NCBI RefSeq assembly: GCF_001437255.1
Contig: NZ_JQBD01000003.1
Location: 1 to 60,565 of the forward strand
DNA: 60,565 nucleotides
Source: Pediococcus damnosus
Lineage (GTDB): Bacteria; Bacillota; Bacilli; Lactobacillales; Lactobacillaceae
Reading direction: 5' to 3'
Shown here: positions 35,525 through 47,200 of the stretch, piece by piece
Layout: the number at the start of each line of letters is the position of its first letter
Numbering within the stretch: the stretch's first letter is position 1
Translations under genes and position numbers: made by a program
Notes under the pieces: model-generated
What the model was told of the DNA's origin: nothing
The model's input: only the letters and a program-made list of their open reading frames with translations
Databases searched by the model: none

Positions 35525-36494
35525 AAGCAGCCTTACTAGTCCCATTCACATAATTCAATTTAACACCTTTTTGAACATTAAAAATATAAACATTGTAATG
35601 AATTCTGTTGGAACCAATGGACTGTGCCCGCATTTCTACACCGTTTGCCAACAAATCCGAGCTCTTATAAATCGGTTTGACTTCATAACGCACGTAGCGG
35701 TGTGAACTACCACGTAGATACTTGGCCGTCTCATTTTCATACTTTGTCATTTGTGGATCATTTAAGGATCGTGTTCCAGTAATCAAATTCTGCCAATTAT
35801 TATTTTGGCCTGTCAATTGATAACCAATTAAGTGGCACCGATTATATAACCATCCCGACCTGATTTTTTTATTATGCCAACCAGTTGGATCCACGTACAG
35901 CGCTTGGCGTTTACCTTTAGGCATTAATCGTTTATTCAACATGGCATTAGCATCGGTTGCGCGATTCTCACCATCCAGATTACTGTATTTTTGCCAAGCA
36001 CCCTTTCTGGTGGACAAAGTTGCCTTTGAAAAACTAGGCCGATCTTTATTTACAATAACCGTTTGTGTCCCATGATACTTGAGGGTACTCAATTTAGAAG
36101 TGCTAGCCGCTTTTGCTTTTTTCGCCGGCACTTTTTTAATGACTTTGTGAACAGCTTTTTTCTTAGTTACCTTTTTCTTTTTCGCAACGCCTTTCCTCTT
36201 ATGGACAACCCGTTTCTTAACAACGCGCTTCTTAGCTTTTTTCTTTGGCGCCTTTTCCGTTGCCGACAACGTTAAGCCCCGTCTTTTAGCGGTTGTTAAA
36301 CTAACTCGATAAACTTTTTTGGCTCGGTTTAAGCCTCGGTCATGCCGTTTGTAAAAATAATGCTTACCCGTTTTCGTCACATAAACGTAACTTGCTGCCT
36401 GGGCCGTTTGGCTCCTGCTAGGTAATTGCTGAACGTTAAACGCTAACGTAAACGTCGCAATCACCAAAATAACTAATCTTGAAACTTTTTTCAC
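35523..36494 (-). CDS. Secreted DNA/RNA non-specific endonuclease
   Basis: A 323-aa secreted nuclease. Signal peptide about 1-34 (cleavage near AQAAS); a small segment of the YVYVTKTGKHYFYK type that often precedes these nucleases; a very basic Lys-rich region 81-128 with some 25 lysines; then the catalytic domain with NRCHLIGYQL (His221 as general base) and QNNNWQNLITGTRSLN (metal-binding Asn), the NRxH variant of the DRGH motif. GTG start at 36494 with GGGGAG upstream. Likely degrades extracellular DNA for nutrients or biofilm control; no competence genes are nearby. Confidence 0.88.
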   Translation of the reverse strand: MKKVSRLVILVIATFTLAFNVQQLPSRSQTAQAASYVYVTKTGKHYFYKRHDRGLNRAKKVYRVSLTTAKRRGLTLSATEKAPKKKAKKRVVKKRVVHKRKGVAKKKKVTKKKAVHKVIKKVPAKKAKAASTSKLSTLKYHGTQTVIVNKDRPSFSKATLSTRKGAWQKYSNLDGENRATDANAMLNKRLMPKGKRQALYVDPTGWHNKKIRSGWLYNRCHLIGYQLTGQNNNWQNLITGTRSLNDPQMTKYENETAKYLRGSSHRYVRYEVKPIYKSSDLLANGVEMRAQSIGSNRIHYNVYIFNVQKGVKLNYVNGTSKAA

Positions 36495-36613
36495 GCTACT
36501 CCCCTACTTTCTACCACCGTGAATGGTAAATAAAAAAATATTTGGCTACTTTTTGCGTAGTAATAACCCTTTTCATGGTACCGCTATTTTGCAAAAAACA
36601 AAACATTGTTATA

Positions 36614-36642
36614 TTGACTACCTAGTCATTAGAGGATATACT
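36614..36642 (+). promoter_or_regulatory. Promoter and operator of the ABC exporter operon
   Basis: TTGACT (36614-36619) and TATACT (36637-36642) are 17 bp apart. The palindrome TGACTA-CC-TAGTCA (36615-36628) covers the -35 box. The TetR gene at 39299, last in this operon, is the natural candidate to bind it (inference). Confidence 0.7.
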
Positions 36643-36718
36643 CTGTTTATCAATTAACCAAAGCTGTTTGTTCAAGTCGATAACAGCAACTAATTGCTTA
36701 AAAATAAGGGAGGTCAGC

Positions 36719-37645
36719 ATGATGGCTGATACAATTCTTTCAGTTAAACACTTACAAAAAAAATTCGGTAAATTTGCCGCACTTAAAGATGTGACGTTTG
36801 ATGTGCATTCCGGTGAAGTTTTTGGATTTATTGGACCAAACGGGGCGGGTAAATCCACGACCATTCGCACTCTTCTGGGCATTTTGCGAGCATCAGGAGG
36901 TTCCGCAACCATCTTTGGCAAAGACGTTTGGAAAGACTCTGTCCGCATTCACGAACATTTAGCCTACGTTCCCGGCGATGTTTATTTATGGCCCAATTTA
37001 ACTGGTGGTGAAATCATTGATCTTTTCCTTAAATTAAATCATCAAAGGCACACCAGTCGTACGAATGACTTGATCAAACAGTTTGAATTAGATCCTGGCA
37101 AAAAAGCGCGCACCTATTCAAAAGGGAATCGGCAAAAAGTCGCCTTAATTGCGGCCTTTTCAACCGATGCTGATCTGTATATTTTTGATGAACCCACTTC
37201 TGGGTTAGATCCTTTAAATGAAGAAATCTTTCAAAAAAATGTCCTGGCACTTAAATTGCAAGGAAAGAGTATTCTTTTGTCCAGCCACATTTTATCGGAA
37301 GTAGAACGCATGTGTGATCGCATTGGCATCATTCGCGAGGGCCAGATCATTGAAACTGGAACGCTCACTGAGATGCGGCATTTAACTCGCACACTCATCA
37401 CCGTTCAAACTCGGCAAGCTTTGCCTGATCTCTCGGCAACCCAAGATGTGCACAACTTCAAGCGCTCCGACAATACACCAAATAAGGCTAGTTTCAGCGT
37501 TGACTCCGATAAAATGGACAAGGTCATGCAAACTCTTGCATCCCTAGAAATCATCGGTTTACAAAGTACCCCACCAACCTTGGAAGATCTCTTCTTGCGC
37601 TACTATCAAAAAGGTAAACAAGGAGATGGCGAAAATGAAGCATGA
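36719..37645 (+). CDS. ABC exporter ATP-binding protein
   Basis: A 308-aa ATPase subunit. Walker A GPNGAGKST (about 40), signature YSKGNRQKVAL, Walker B YIFDEPTSGLDPL and the H-loop (SSHIL) are complete. The C-terminal extension (about 220-308) matches drug-exporter ATPases of the YbhF/NatA type. GGGAGG lies 5 nt before the ATG at 36719 and 8 nt before a second ATG at 36722; either may be used. It overlaps the permease gene by 11 nt and the TetR gene follows, so this is a self-regulated exporter operon. Confidence 0.92.
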   Translation: MMADTILSVKHLQKKFGKFAALKDVTFDVHSGEVFGFIGPNGAGKSTTIRTLLGILRASGGSATIFGKDVWKDSVRIHEHLAYVPGDVYLWPNLTGGEIIDLFLKLNHQRHTSRTNDLIKQFELDPGKKARTYSKGNRQKVALIAAFSTDADLYIFDEPTSGLDPLNEEIFQKNVLALKLQGKSILLSSHILSEVERMCDRIGIIREGQIIETGTLTEMRHLTRTLITVQTRQALPDLSATQDVHNFKRSDNTPNKASFSVDSDKMDKVMQTLASLEIIGLQSTPPTLEDLFLRYYQKGKQGDGENEA

Positions 37646-39254
37646 CGCGTATCAACAAAGTGGGTTTTTGACCCGTTTCAACTTGCGCCGAGATTGGTTG
37701 GTCATTTTAATCTGGGCCCTCATCCTGGGTGGGCTAATGGCAGCCGTGGCGTTTAAATTTAATGATCTTTATGGTTCCAGAAGCTCAATTGCCGCCATCG
37801 TCACCACTCTCAAAATGCCAGCGATGGTCTCAATGTTCGGGACGTTTGTGGCCCGAGCTCCTTACACAACCGCAGACATTTTTGCGAGTGAAATGATGGT
37901 CTTCATGGCCCTCTTTATGGCCGTTATGAACATCTACTTCGCCGTCCGCAATACTCGCGGTGAAGAAAGCAACGGGATGTTAGAATTAATTCGTTCGCAT
38001 GCGGTTGGTAAACAAAGTCCCCTGTTGGCCGCGACCTTGGAACTCTTTTTAATTAACGTTTTAATGGGACTGTGCTATTTCGGCGGTCTACAAGTTTCTG
38101 GCATGCACGGAATGTCGACCATGGGAAACCTTCTGATTGGCATCGGGCTGGCCGCAATTGGGTTCATGTTTGGAAGTGCTGCCCTCTTGATGGCCCAGGT
38201 TAGCGATAACCCGCGGGGCGCCACCATGTTAAGTTATTTATTTTTAGGCGTTACCTACCTTGTGCGAATGCTGACCGATGTCCAAAATCCTGATTTCACT
38301 TGGTGGTCACCATTTGGTTGGATAGAAAAATTATCGATTTACCATAAAAATAATTGGTTACCAGTTTTTCTCATGCTGGGGCTAACTATTGTTTTACTTC
38401 TCTTAACCTTTTATGCCAGCCGTCATCGTGATGTGGGAGCTGGGTTACTTGCGACCCGTGGTGGCCGAAAACGTGCCTCCGTCTTTCTAACTGGACCTTT
38501 CAGCTTGGTTATGCGGCTCGATCGCTTAAGCTTAATTGTTTGGGTCATTGGCTTAGTGGTTCTCGGAATTTCTTATGGCTCAATTTTTGGCACGGTTGGT
38601 GATATTATGAAAACTAATCCGCTAATGGGCAAACTAATGGGCGCCACCGCCGTTGATGCAGCCAATCGGCTTGTTGTTTTGAAGTTTGCAGCGTTACTAA
38701 TGGTCGTCTTTGCTGTGTTGGTCACCGTGCCCAGTGTGCAAACCCTCCTTCGAATTAACGGGGATGAACGTAAAGGCTGGCTGGAACAAATTCACGCCAA
38801 AGCCATTTCTCGCGGTCATATTTTTGGCAGTTATGTCGCGGTTTCGTTACTTATCGGCACCCTTTCCATGTTTGCGGCGGTCTTCGGACTTTGGCTTGCC
38901 AATAATTCCGTGATGACCAATCCGCTTTCGTTTGAGCGCCTGTTTCGCGGATTTATTGGCTACCTTCCCGCTATTTATGTGACTCTCGGCATTAGTGCTT
39001 TGATCATTGGATGGCTACCACGCCTGCAAACCATCATTTGGGCAATTCCCGTTTATGGCTTAATCAGTCTTTATTTTGGTAACTTACTCAATCTCCCAAA
39101 CTGGGCCGAAAAATTAACGCCTTACGGATGGATCAACCAAGTCCCCGTTAGCAACGTCAATTGGACGCAATTTGGACTCTTGATGGCCTTGAGTATTATA
39201 CTTATTGTCATTGGGTTTCTCGGTTATCAGCGGCGCGACTTGATTGAAAACTAA
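37635..39254 (+). CDS. ABC exporter permease (polyketide/tetronasin-resistance type)
   Basis: A 539-aa membrane protein with about twelve hydrophobic segments in two similar halves, the layout of COG3559-type antibiotic exporters such as tetronasin-resistance permeases. The ATG at 37626 sits on the ribosome binding site, so ATG 37635 is used, with AGGAG 9 nt upstream. Pairs with the ATPase encoded just before. The substrate cannot be told from sequence. Confidence 0.87.
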   Translation: MKHDAYQQSGFLTRFNLRRDWLVILIWALILGGLMAAVAFKFNDLYGSRSSIAAIVTTLKMPAMVSMFGTFVARAPYTTADIFASEMMVFMALFMAVMNIYFAVRNTRGEESNGMLELIRSHAVGKQSPLLAATLELFLINVLMGLCYFGGLQVSGMHGMSTMGNLLIGIGLAAIGFMFGSAALLMAQVSDNPRGATMLSYLFLGVTYLVRMLTDVQNPDFTWWSPFGWIEKLSIYHKNNWLPVFLMLGLTIVLLLLTFYASRHRDVGAGLLATRGGRKRASVFLTGPFSLVMRLDRLSLIVWVIGLVVLGISYGSIFGTVGDIMKTNPLMGKLMGATAVDAANRLVVLKFAALLMVVFAVLVTVPSVQTLLRINGDERKGWLEQIHAKAISRGHIFGSYVAVSLLIGTLSMFAAVFGLWLANNSVMTNPLSFERLFRGFIGYLPAIYVTLGISALIIGWLPRLQTIIWAIPVYGLISLYFGNLLNLPNWAEKLTPYGWINQVPVSNVNWTQFGLLMALSIILIVIGFLGYQRRDLIEN

Positions 39255-39298
39255 TCAACAGATTTATAATTGACTAAAATAGAGGAGGTCTAGCCAAC

Positions 39299-39949
39299 GT
39301 GACCGAAAAAAAGAATCGAATTCCGATGGATCCTGCTAAAGTGAAACGAATTTTACATGCTTCCCTAGCCGTTTTTAGTGCTCACAGTTACCGAGGTGCC
39401 AAAACGGACGAAATCGCCGAACAGGCAGAAGTTTCAAAGGGGATCATTTTCCGTTACTACGGTGATAAAGCTCATTTATACATTGCAACCTTAAAATTTG
39501 CGACCGATAATCTGACCCAGGTCGTGGATTACAGTGTTTGGCAAGATGCCCGCAGTTTGGATGAAATGATTGTGAATGCCACCAAGTATAAAATCCAATT
39601 ACAGTTACAATTTCCGAATGAGTTTAAACTTCTTTTGGATGCCTATGCTGGGTTGGGTGATGCACCAGCCAAACTAAAACACAAAGTGACCGAGTTTTAC
39701 GCAAATCAAACGAATGACAACATTGGCAATCTGATTGATCCAATTTTAGATCGGTTAGCGATTCGTGATGATGTTGATAAAGCCACGATTCAACGGCTCA
39801 TGGTCGGCATGATGGATCAGGTTGCTGCTGAGACGAAAACATTTATGCAGGACAATCCAGAAGCCGATCTCACAGATTTTGATAAAATCATCACTCACGT
39901 GCGTCAATATATCGATATCTTGGAACACGGCTTTTTAAAAAAATCATAA
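39299..39949 (+). CDS. TetR-family regulator of the ABC exporter
   Basis: A 216-aa repressor with an N-terminal TetR HTH (about 12-58; TDEIAEQAEVSKGIIFRYYGDK). GTG start at 39299 with GAGGAGG 10 nt upstream. It lies 44 nt after the permease gene in the same direction and ends at a terminator. Likely represses the operon through the palindrome at 36615-36628. Confidence 0.87.
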   Translation: MTEKKNRIPMDPAKVKRILHASLAVFSAHSYRGAKTDEIAEQAEVSKGIIFRYYGDKAHLYIATLKFATDNLTQVVDYSVWQDARSLDEMIVNATKYKIQLQLQFPNEFKLLLDAYAGLGDAPAKLKHKVTEFYANQTNDNIGNLIDPILDRLAIRDDVDKATIQRLMVGMMDQVAAETKTFMQDNPEADLTDFDKIITHVRQYIDILEHGFLKKS

Positions 39950-39960
39950 GCCAATATGAA

Positions 39961-40002
39961 AGAACAGATCCTATTTTATTGGAATAAGGATCTGCTCTTT
40001 TT
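39961..40002 (+). terminator. Terminator of the ABC exporter operon
   Basis: CAGATCCT (39965-39972) pairs with AGGATCTG (39987-39994), followed by CTCTTTTTG. Confidence 0.75.
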
Positions 40003-40358
40003 GTATACTTATATTTTCAAATTATATTAGAATCTGCCGTTTCGAAACTTCAAAATTTTAAGCAAAACCCTTTATTTATACTAAAAAAATAGTATAATTT
40101 ATGTAGTGAAAATAAAAGCTTGCTTACTTTACAGTAGTTTGTTTGAAGCTTAAATTATCGATATTGAACTTTTTTAATAATAGTTGTTATCTGGTGATAT
40201 CATTATGCCCAGGATTGTAACTAAAAGCGTTACAAAAATACTAATAGGCGTCAAAAATTGCGTTTTTTATCTTTTTTTGTGGTATTATTTTAGGTGCGTC
40301 CTTACGAATATTAATAGTACATATTTAAAAAGAATTAGTAACTTGGAGGAAAAAAACT
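40003..40358 (+). promoter_or_regulatory. Long AT-rich leader of the AraC-type gene
   Basis: No convincing gene in this 356-bp stretch. It holds an inverted repeat TATACTA-N6-TAGTATA (40077-40096) overlapping a TATAAT box (40093-40098), a longer inverted repeat around AAGCTT...AAGCTT (about 40117-40152), an operator-like GTAAC-N7-GTTAC (40217-40233) that also resembles a cre site (12 of 14), and a second TATTAT box near 40285. The ribosome binding site GGAGG precedes the ATG at 40359. Confidence 0.45.
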
Positions 40359-41159
40359 ATGTTTTACTATGATTATGATCAATTGAATTTTGCACACCAT
40401 AAACTAGACTCAAAAAAAGCTAACTATTTACTTCGGTTTTCTTTTTTGGAATACAGCTTAATTTTTAATTTTGAAAAACGTGAGTCGTCACGTGCCAAAC
40501 GTGAACTGGCATCTTTCTTTGAGAACCATGCCGATCTTATTAAAGAAGCGTCTCATGAGGAACTACACCGCAGCTTAATCAATGTTGTGAGTGATTTTAC
40601 AATGACTGGATTGGCAAACCATTTCAATGCAACAAACTTCGTTCAATTACGTGAAACTTACTTTGATTGGCTAACACCAGAAAAGCCTGAGAATCCTGAA
40701 GATTTCCAGAAAACATTGGAATTAATTTGTAAAGATTTCTACAATTTACAGACGCCTGAAGATGAAATTACCGCTACGGATACTGTTCCTAAGCAAGTTT
40801 ATCAAATTACCTATTATGTAAATATGCATTTGTATGACAAAATGCAGCCAATTCGCATTGCTGATTATTTGAATCTTTCTTACCAATACGTTTCTCGTTT
40901 GTTCACCCACACGATGGGATTGTCGATTCAAAGTTACATCGATAAACAGCGCGTTGACGAGTCCAAAAAATTGCTTCTCCATACTGACTTACCATTAAGT
41001 GAAATTGCCCGGATGCTAAATTATTACGATTCCAGTAACTACATCAAGCATTTTAAAAAGTTCTCAGAAACAACCCCTAAACAATATCGTTTGCAGAACA
41101 AGCGCGAGCGTTTCCGCTTGAAACAAGAAGCGTTAGAAAAAGCAAATCAGCAATACTAA
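40359..41159 (+). CDS. AraC-family transcriptional regulator
   Basis: A 266-aa regulator. The C-terminal two-HTH AraC domain spans about 150-248 (IRIADYLNLSYQYVSRLF and LPLSEIARMLNYYDSSNY, then FKKFSETTPKQYR). The N-terminal 140 residues are helical-looking, without an obvious AraC cupin, so the signal is unknown. GGAGG with 9-nt spacing supports the ATG at 40359. It is convergent with adhesin 2, sharing a bidirectional terminator; control of that adhesin is possible but not shown. Confidence 0.9.
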   Translation: MFYYDYDQLNFAHHKLDSKKANYLLRFSFLEYSLIFNFEKRESSRAKRELASFFENHADLIKEASHEELHRSLINVVSDFTMTGLANHFNATNFVQLRETYFDWLTPEKPENPEDFQKTLELICKDFYNLQTPEDEITATDTVPKQVYQITYYVNMHLYDKMQPIRIADYLNLSYQYVSRLFTHTMGLSIQSYIDKQRVDESKKLLLHTDLPLSEIARMLNYYDSSNYIKHFKKFSETTPKQYRLQNKRERFRLKQEALEKANQQY

Positions 41160-41194
41160 TCCATTCAATATATTTAAACATGCTAAACGCAAAG

Positions 41195-41239
41195 AAAGAC
41201 CGATAAAACACTATTAAGTGATTTATCGGTCTTTTTATA
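41195..41239. terminator. Bidirectional terminator, AraC gene and adhesin 2
   Basis: AAAGACCGATAAA (41195-41207) and TTTATCGGTCTTT (41222-41234) form a 13-bp perfect stem with A and T tails on either side. Confidence 0.85.
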
Positions 41240-41258
41240 TTGAATTAATATTTTTCTT

Positions 41259-44200
41259 TTACTCTTGTTCGTGTTTCTTCCGTTTGATTCCAAATAATCC
41301 AAAGATCATGGCCATCAAACTCATCCCAATTACCGCCAAAGGATTTCTTTGACTTTCACCAGTTTGCGGCAATTGTTTGGCTTGAGCTTTAGCATGATAA
41401 CGAGTTTTTCTCGTTTGCGTGTTAGCACTTAAATTGGTCTGTGAACTGGTACTAAAACTAGCTTTTTCAACAGAACCGTTAGACTTCTGGCTCGGAACAG
41501 TGTTAGTACCCTCATGTTTACCTGAGTCAGTAGGCGTCTTACCAGGTATTGTTTCGGTATCATCGCCGCCGTTGCCTCCAGGATTAGGTGATGAAGTTTT
41601 AGCTTTATAAACAAGCGTAATCGTCTCGTTACCAGTAATTGTCCCAGAAAGTGAACCATCAGCATTTAGGAATGTGTATCCTGAAATCGTAGGGGCCATT
41701 AAGTTGTACGCATTGCCAACATAACCATTCAAAATCTGATCGGTTTTAATTGTGTTGCCCTGCTCATCCACAAACTTAAACGTTACTTTTGCCGGTGTTT
41801 CTTCAGCTACTTGACCATGTTTGTAAACCAATGTGATTGTGTTGTCACCGGTAATCTTGCCATTCAATGGTTGGTCGGATGAGGCAAATGCATAGCCTGC
41901 AATCGTTGGTGCCGTTAAATCATACGCGTTACCAACATAGCCATTAAGAACCTCATCGGATTTAATCGTGTTGCCTTGTTCATCCACAAACTTAAACGTG
42001 ACTTTTGCCGGTGTTTCTTCGGCTACGGTTCCGCTCTTATAGACAAGCGTAATCGTATCATCACCAGTAATTTTACCGCTCAGTGGTTGATCAGACGAAA
42101 CAAATGCATATCCTGCAATCATTGGCGCCGTTAAATCGTAAGCATTGCCAACATAACCATTGAGCACCTCATCGGATTTAATCGTATTACCTTGCTCATC
42201 CACAAACTTAAACGTGACTTTTGCCGGTGTCTCTTCGGCAACCTGGCCGTGTTTATAAACCAATGTGATTGTATCATCACCAGTAATCGTGCCACTCAAT
42301 GGTTGATCTGAGGAGACAAACGCATATCCCGCAATCGTTGGTGCTGTTAGGTCATAGGCGTTACCAACGTAACCGTTCAAAGTCTGACCAGCTTTAATCA
42401 TATTACCCTGTTCATCCACAAACTTAAACATAACTTTTGCGGGTGTTTCTTGGGCCACTTGGCCATGTTTATAAACCAATGTGATTGTATTATCACCGGT
42501 AATCTTACCGTTCAGTGGTTGATCGGATGAGACAAATGCATAGCCTGTAATCGTTGGGGCTGTTAAATCATAAGCGTTACCAACATAACTATTAAGAATC
42601 TCATCGGATTTAATTGTTTTGCCTTGCTCATCTATGAACTTAAAGGTAACTTTTGCTGAGGTTTCTTGGGCTACAGTTCCGCTCTTATAGACAAGTGTAA
42701 TCGTGTTGTCACTAGTAATAGTTCCGCTTAATGGCTGATCAGATGAAGCAAACGCATATCCTGCAATCGTTGGTGCTGCGAAATCATATGCATCGCCCAC
42801 ATTACCGTTCAACGTTTGATCCGCTTTAATTGTATTTCCTTGCTCATCTACAAATTTAAAAGTTACATTGGCTGGTACCGGTGTAATTGTAATCGTTCCA
42901 GTTACATCCTTGTCACTAACCGTGTAATTATTACCAACTGCTGTTTGTACTTTGGCCAAACCAGCTGGAAATAAGGAGTACGTATAATCACCGCTAGCAG
43001 TACCATCATTTGTGACAGTAATATCTGAACTTGTTAAATTAACAGTTTGTCCATTGACGGTCGCCGTTAAATTGTCCGCTTCACTAGCCTTAGTGGTTCC
43101 GTCGTATGCAAAGCCTCCAGGATTCAAAACAACAGATGCATTGGCAGCCTTAATTGTTAGACTACCAGCCACCACTGAAACAGTATAATTTGGATTATCA
43201 GTGGCAACGGCGGTTACATCAATTGGATATGTCCCTTGATCGACATCCTGACTCACATCCGTTAAGCTATAAACTAAATCTGCGCCATCAGTTGGCTTGC
43301 CCTCCACACTAGCTGTTAAATCATCACTATATGGTTTACCATCATACGATTTAGAAACAGTTGGTGCAGTGATAGTAACTGGCGCTTTGTCAATGATAAT
43401 TGTACCTGTGCTTCCTTGACTAACTGTATAGCCGTTACCAATTTTGGCCTGTACTTTAGCTAAACCATTATCATTTAAAGTAAATGTATAACTTCCTGCA
43501 TTTGCACTGTCACTACCACTGGAAATAGTAATATCTGAACTGTCTAAATCAACCGTTGTCTTTTTACCGCTTGTCAATGTCACTGTTGCGACCAAGCCAG
43601 TTGCGTCACTAGCCTTTTTCGTACCATCATACGTAAATTCGTTACCAGTTAAATCTGCAGCAGCCGATCCTGCTGTGATCGAAATTTTCCCAGTCACATT
43701 ATTGTCATTAACCGTATAATTATTACCTACAACTTCTTGTACCTTTGCCAACCCAGTCGTTGTTAAAGTATAGACATAATCATTTACACTAACACCATCT
43801 GAGATCACGTTAATATCATCACTGTTTAAATCTACGACCTTTGTAGCTCCATCCGCGGTTGCAATTGTCATTGTTGCCGTTAAGCCAACAGCTTCACTAG
43901 CCTTCGTGGTCCCGTCATAAGAAATTTTCACATTATTTAATAAAGCTTTAGTCTCATACGGAGTAATGTTGATCATCCCTGTAGTATCCGGATCGCCCAA
44001 GCTCGTTGTGGTTCCAATAATGGCTTGAACTGCGGATAGTCCAATTGCTGATAAACCATACGTATACGTATTAACTGTCTTTCCATCATTAGTTACCGTA
44101 ATATCTTTGCTACCTAAACTCAATGTTTGGGTAGTACCATCTGTTAAAGTGATCGTAGCAACCAAACCACTAGCATAGCTAGCATTAGTTGTACCATCAT

Positions 44201-47200
44201 AAGTAAAGCTCTGTTTATTTAAAGCTACAGTAGGAGCATTTAGAATTGTGATCTTAGCTGCAGAATCCGTCCCCGAGATAGCAGGAACATAACCGTCCGC
44301 GTAAAATGCTGTCTGCAAATAGCCTGTCTTCCCGGCCTGATTATTAAAATCAGTAGTGGTTCCCGTAATTGCAATTCTTCCGGTGGAAGCATTACTTGGA
44401 ATAGCATTAAATTCAATGATAATTGAACAAACAGATGACCAATTTCCTGATACCTGCTCAGCCGTCATATATCCCGCTGTGGATACAGTATCACCAGGTG
44501 CTTGTTGTGAGGTCGAATAGAGAACTGTAGCTGTTAAGGCATCCCCAGTTGTATAAGTACTTGGTAAGGCAATCGGACCTGTTAAATCAAATGTATATCC
44601 CGAACCTTGACTATCACCAACCATTGGCAGATTAATCAAGGAAACTGCATTTGTTGTTTTTGAAGACACAATGTTAAGAACTGTGTCATAGAAAGTCAGT
44701 GTCTGATCTCCACCAATATAGGAAGTGCCATCTTGTACCGCAGTCAAGTCCTGATTTCCTTGTGCTAAGCTGGCATTCGCAAGTGTTGCTACAGCTGCAA
44801 TCGTCCACGTTCCTTTTCCATCGCCCATCAAAACTGCATTTGCATCACCATCAGTAAAGGAAGTGTCAGTGACGGCCGTTTTATTTGTCAGCTGGGTTTC
44901 CGGAGATGTCACATACATTAGATATTCATAACTTCCTGGCATTGCATCACTATTATTGGCCAAATCAATTTGTATGAGATAGGTGTCTTGAGTTGTCACA
45001 GAAACGCCTGTACCCGTGTAATCAATTTTAACTACCTCTCGACCATCATCTGCTAGAAATTCGTAAACTACACCACCATCGGGAAAATTTGTGACGCCTG
45101 TAACAGTCGTGGCAGATGGGATAACAAAGTAGTAAACAGGTTCATAGATCTCATTTGCTGTTTGCCCAGTATTACCAGACATTGCAAGCGAAAGAGATCC
45201 TGCGTTTGTTGCCCCAACAACCTCACTTGTTTGATGTTTATAGCCCGTAACCGTAGCAACTGTATCTTTTGGATAAATTACCGTTTGCGTAGATGACGTA
45301 TCGGTTGTGGTTCCGTTAATGTCGACTTCAATAGATGATGCAAGCTGATCACCATCATTGACTGAAGAACCATCATCATAAGTCGAAGAAAGGGTACCGT
45401 ATACAATGAATCCGGTTCCAGATAAAGTAAGTAGACTTGTTCCATGAATACTACCACTTGTTGCCCCGGCGGCTAAAAAATTAGGTGTAAATGTAACCGT
45501 ACGAATGGCCGAACTATCATTCGGCGTAAGCGTTCCCCCTGCCAGGACGGTCCCCTTTTCGACCGTTCCATCTGCCAATGTCATAGTATACGCATAGCTG
45601 GTTGCCCCAGGCAGATAAGAAGTTGTCGTGGCACCTTCACTTGGCACTTGAATGCTTGTTGCATCAAGCCCATTCGCAATATTTAGGGTAATTATCGCAT
45701 CCGTCAGTGAATTGGCACTTTCCGTGCTAAATACAAATGTGTTAAGTGAAGTCGGGTCATTAGTTAGATCGTTATCGAGTAAAAGCTTTGTACTAGACGA
45801 GCTACTGTTTCCAACTGCTGTCATGTCAGCACTTTGTTCTCCCGAATCACGAGATGCGAGAACAGTTTCTGTCCAGCTGTCTGCAGCTGTTGAAGTGATT
45901 GTATCTCCGGCAGCATTAATGACTTGGGTCAATGTTGCTGGGTCTGAAGCCGTTAACGTTTGTTCACTGGCAGTTTGCGCCACATCGTATGCTCCAGCAA
46001 TTTTATAGGAAAAATCGGTACCAGTTTGATAATTTTGTTTGCCTGAACCGGCTGGTACAGTGATAATCACGTTACCGCCTTTTCCATCCGGTTGCGTAAT
46101 TGTGGTGCCATCTGTAAAACCATTTAAAGAATTAGTGAGACTGCTATCAAAAGTAAAACTGCTGGGGACTGGAATCGTAATCGTGGTTCCACCAAAGTTG
46201 GCCGCAGAATTAACTTGATTTGATTTAGACCCATTGTCCAAAACTCCATCGGCCTCATTTGCACTGATGTTATAAACGTAATCTGTGTTTGGTAATACCG
46301 ATCCAACTGCTGTTGTTGGATACGTGCGGCTTGGCGTTGATAAGGACGCCGTTGGACTAATCGTTTGGGTAAACAGCACTGGGGTTTGTGTTGTACCATT
46401 AATCGTGTAATTAATAGTATTAGTTGTTGTGCCAATATCTGTCATTGGGGCCGGCTGTCCAAGATAATTACTGTTTTGATCTAAAGTAATTGTCTGACTG
46501 AAACTCTGTGTTCCAGTCAAGGTTGAACTGAGCGTATCCGTAATCGTTGTCGAACCATCTGCATTTTTAACAAATGTTGTAGTTCCGCCGGTGGACATCG
46601 TGTCAAAATTTTTATTTAGTTGATACACACTGCTGTTGGCAGGAATCGTAATTGTAAACACATCATTCGCAGAACCAGTAAAGCTAAATGTAATTGTCAT
46701 ACCATCTGCACTGGTGCCATATCCCATCGAGTTTTCTGATAATTTAACACCTGCACTAGCTGCCGATACGGCCGCAACCATTGTCCTTCTAGCTCTTACA
46801 TTCATTAATGGCGCTGCAGTTTGTTTGGTGTCATCCGGAATTACCACCACATTACCAACTGCATCTGTCGCCGTAAGTTCTGTACTTGAGATACTGATAT
46901 TTTCATCCGAAACAGCCACTGAAGTAGCAGCTGACAAGCTCAAGTCACTAGTATCACTGTTTGACGCACCAATACTAGGAGTTGCGTTAGAAGATTCTGC
47001 CGTCGAGGCCAAAGATGTAGATCCATTAGCAACTGAACTTATTGAACCACTAGAAACAGCACTACTAGAAACTGTACTTGTAGATAAGCTCTTCATGCCA
47101 GATGCTGTTGCTGATTCGGAACTAGGCGAAGAACTATTATAAGTTGTTGAATTCGTTGCTGAACTCGCATCACTAATTACAGATGATGAACTGGAACTGC

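Noticed and set aside
40184-40372. 62-aa open frame before the AraC-type gene
   Set aside because: No ribosome binding site, overlaps the start of the regulator gene, and lies in what looks like its promoter/leader.
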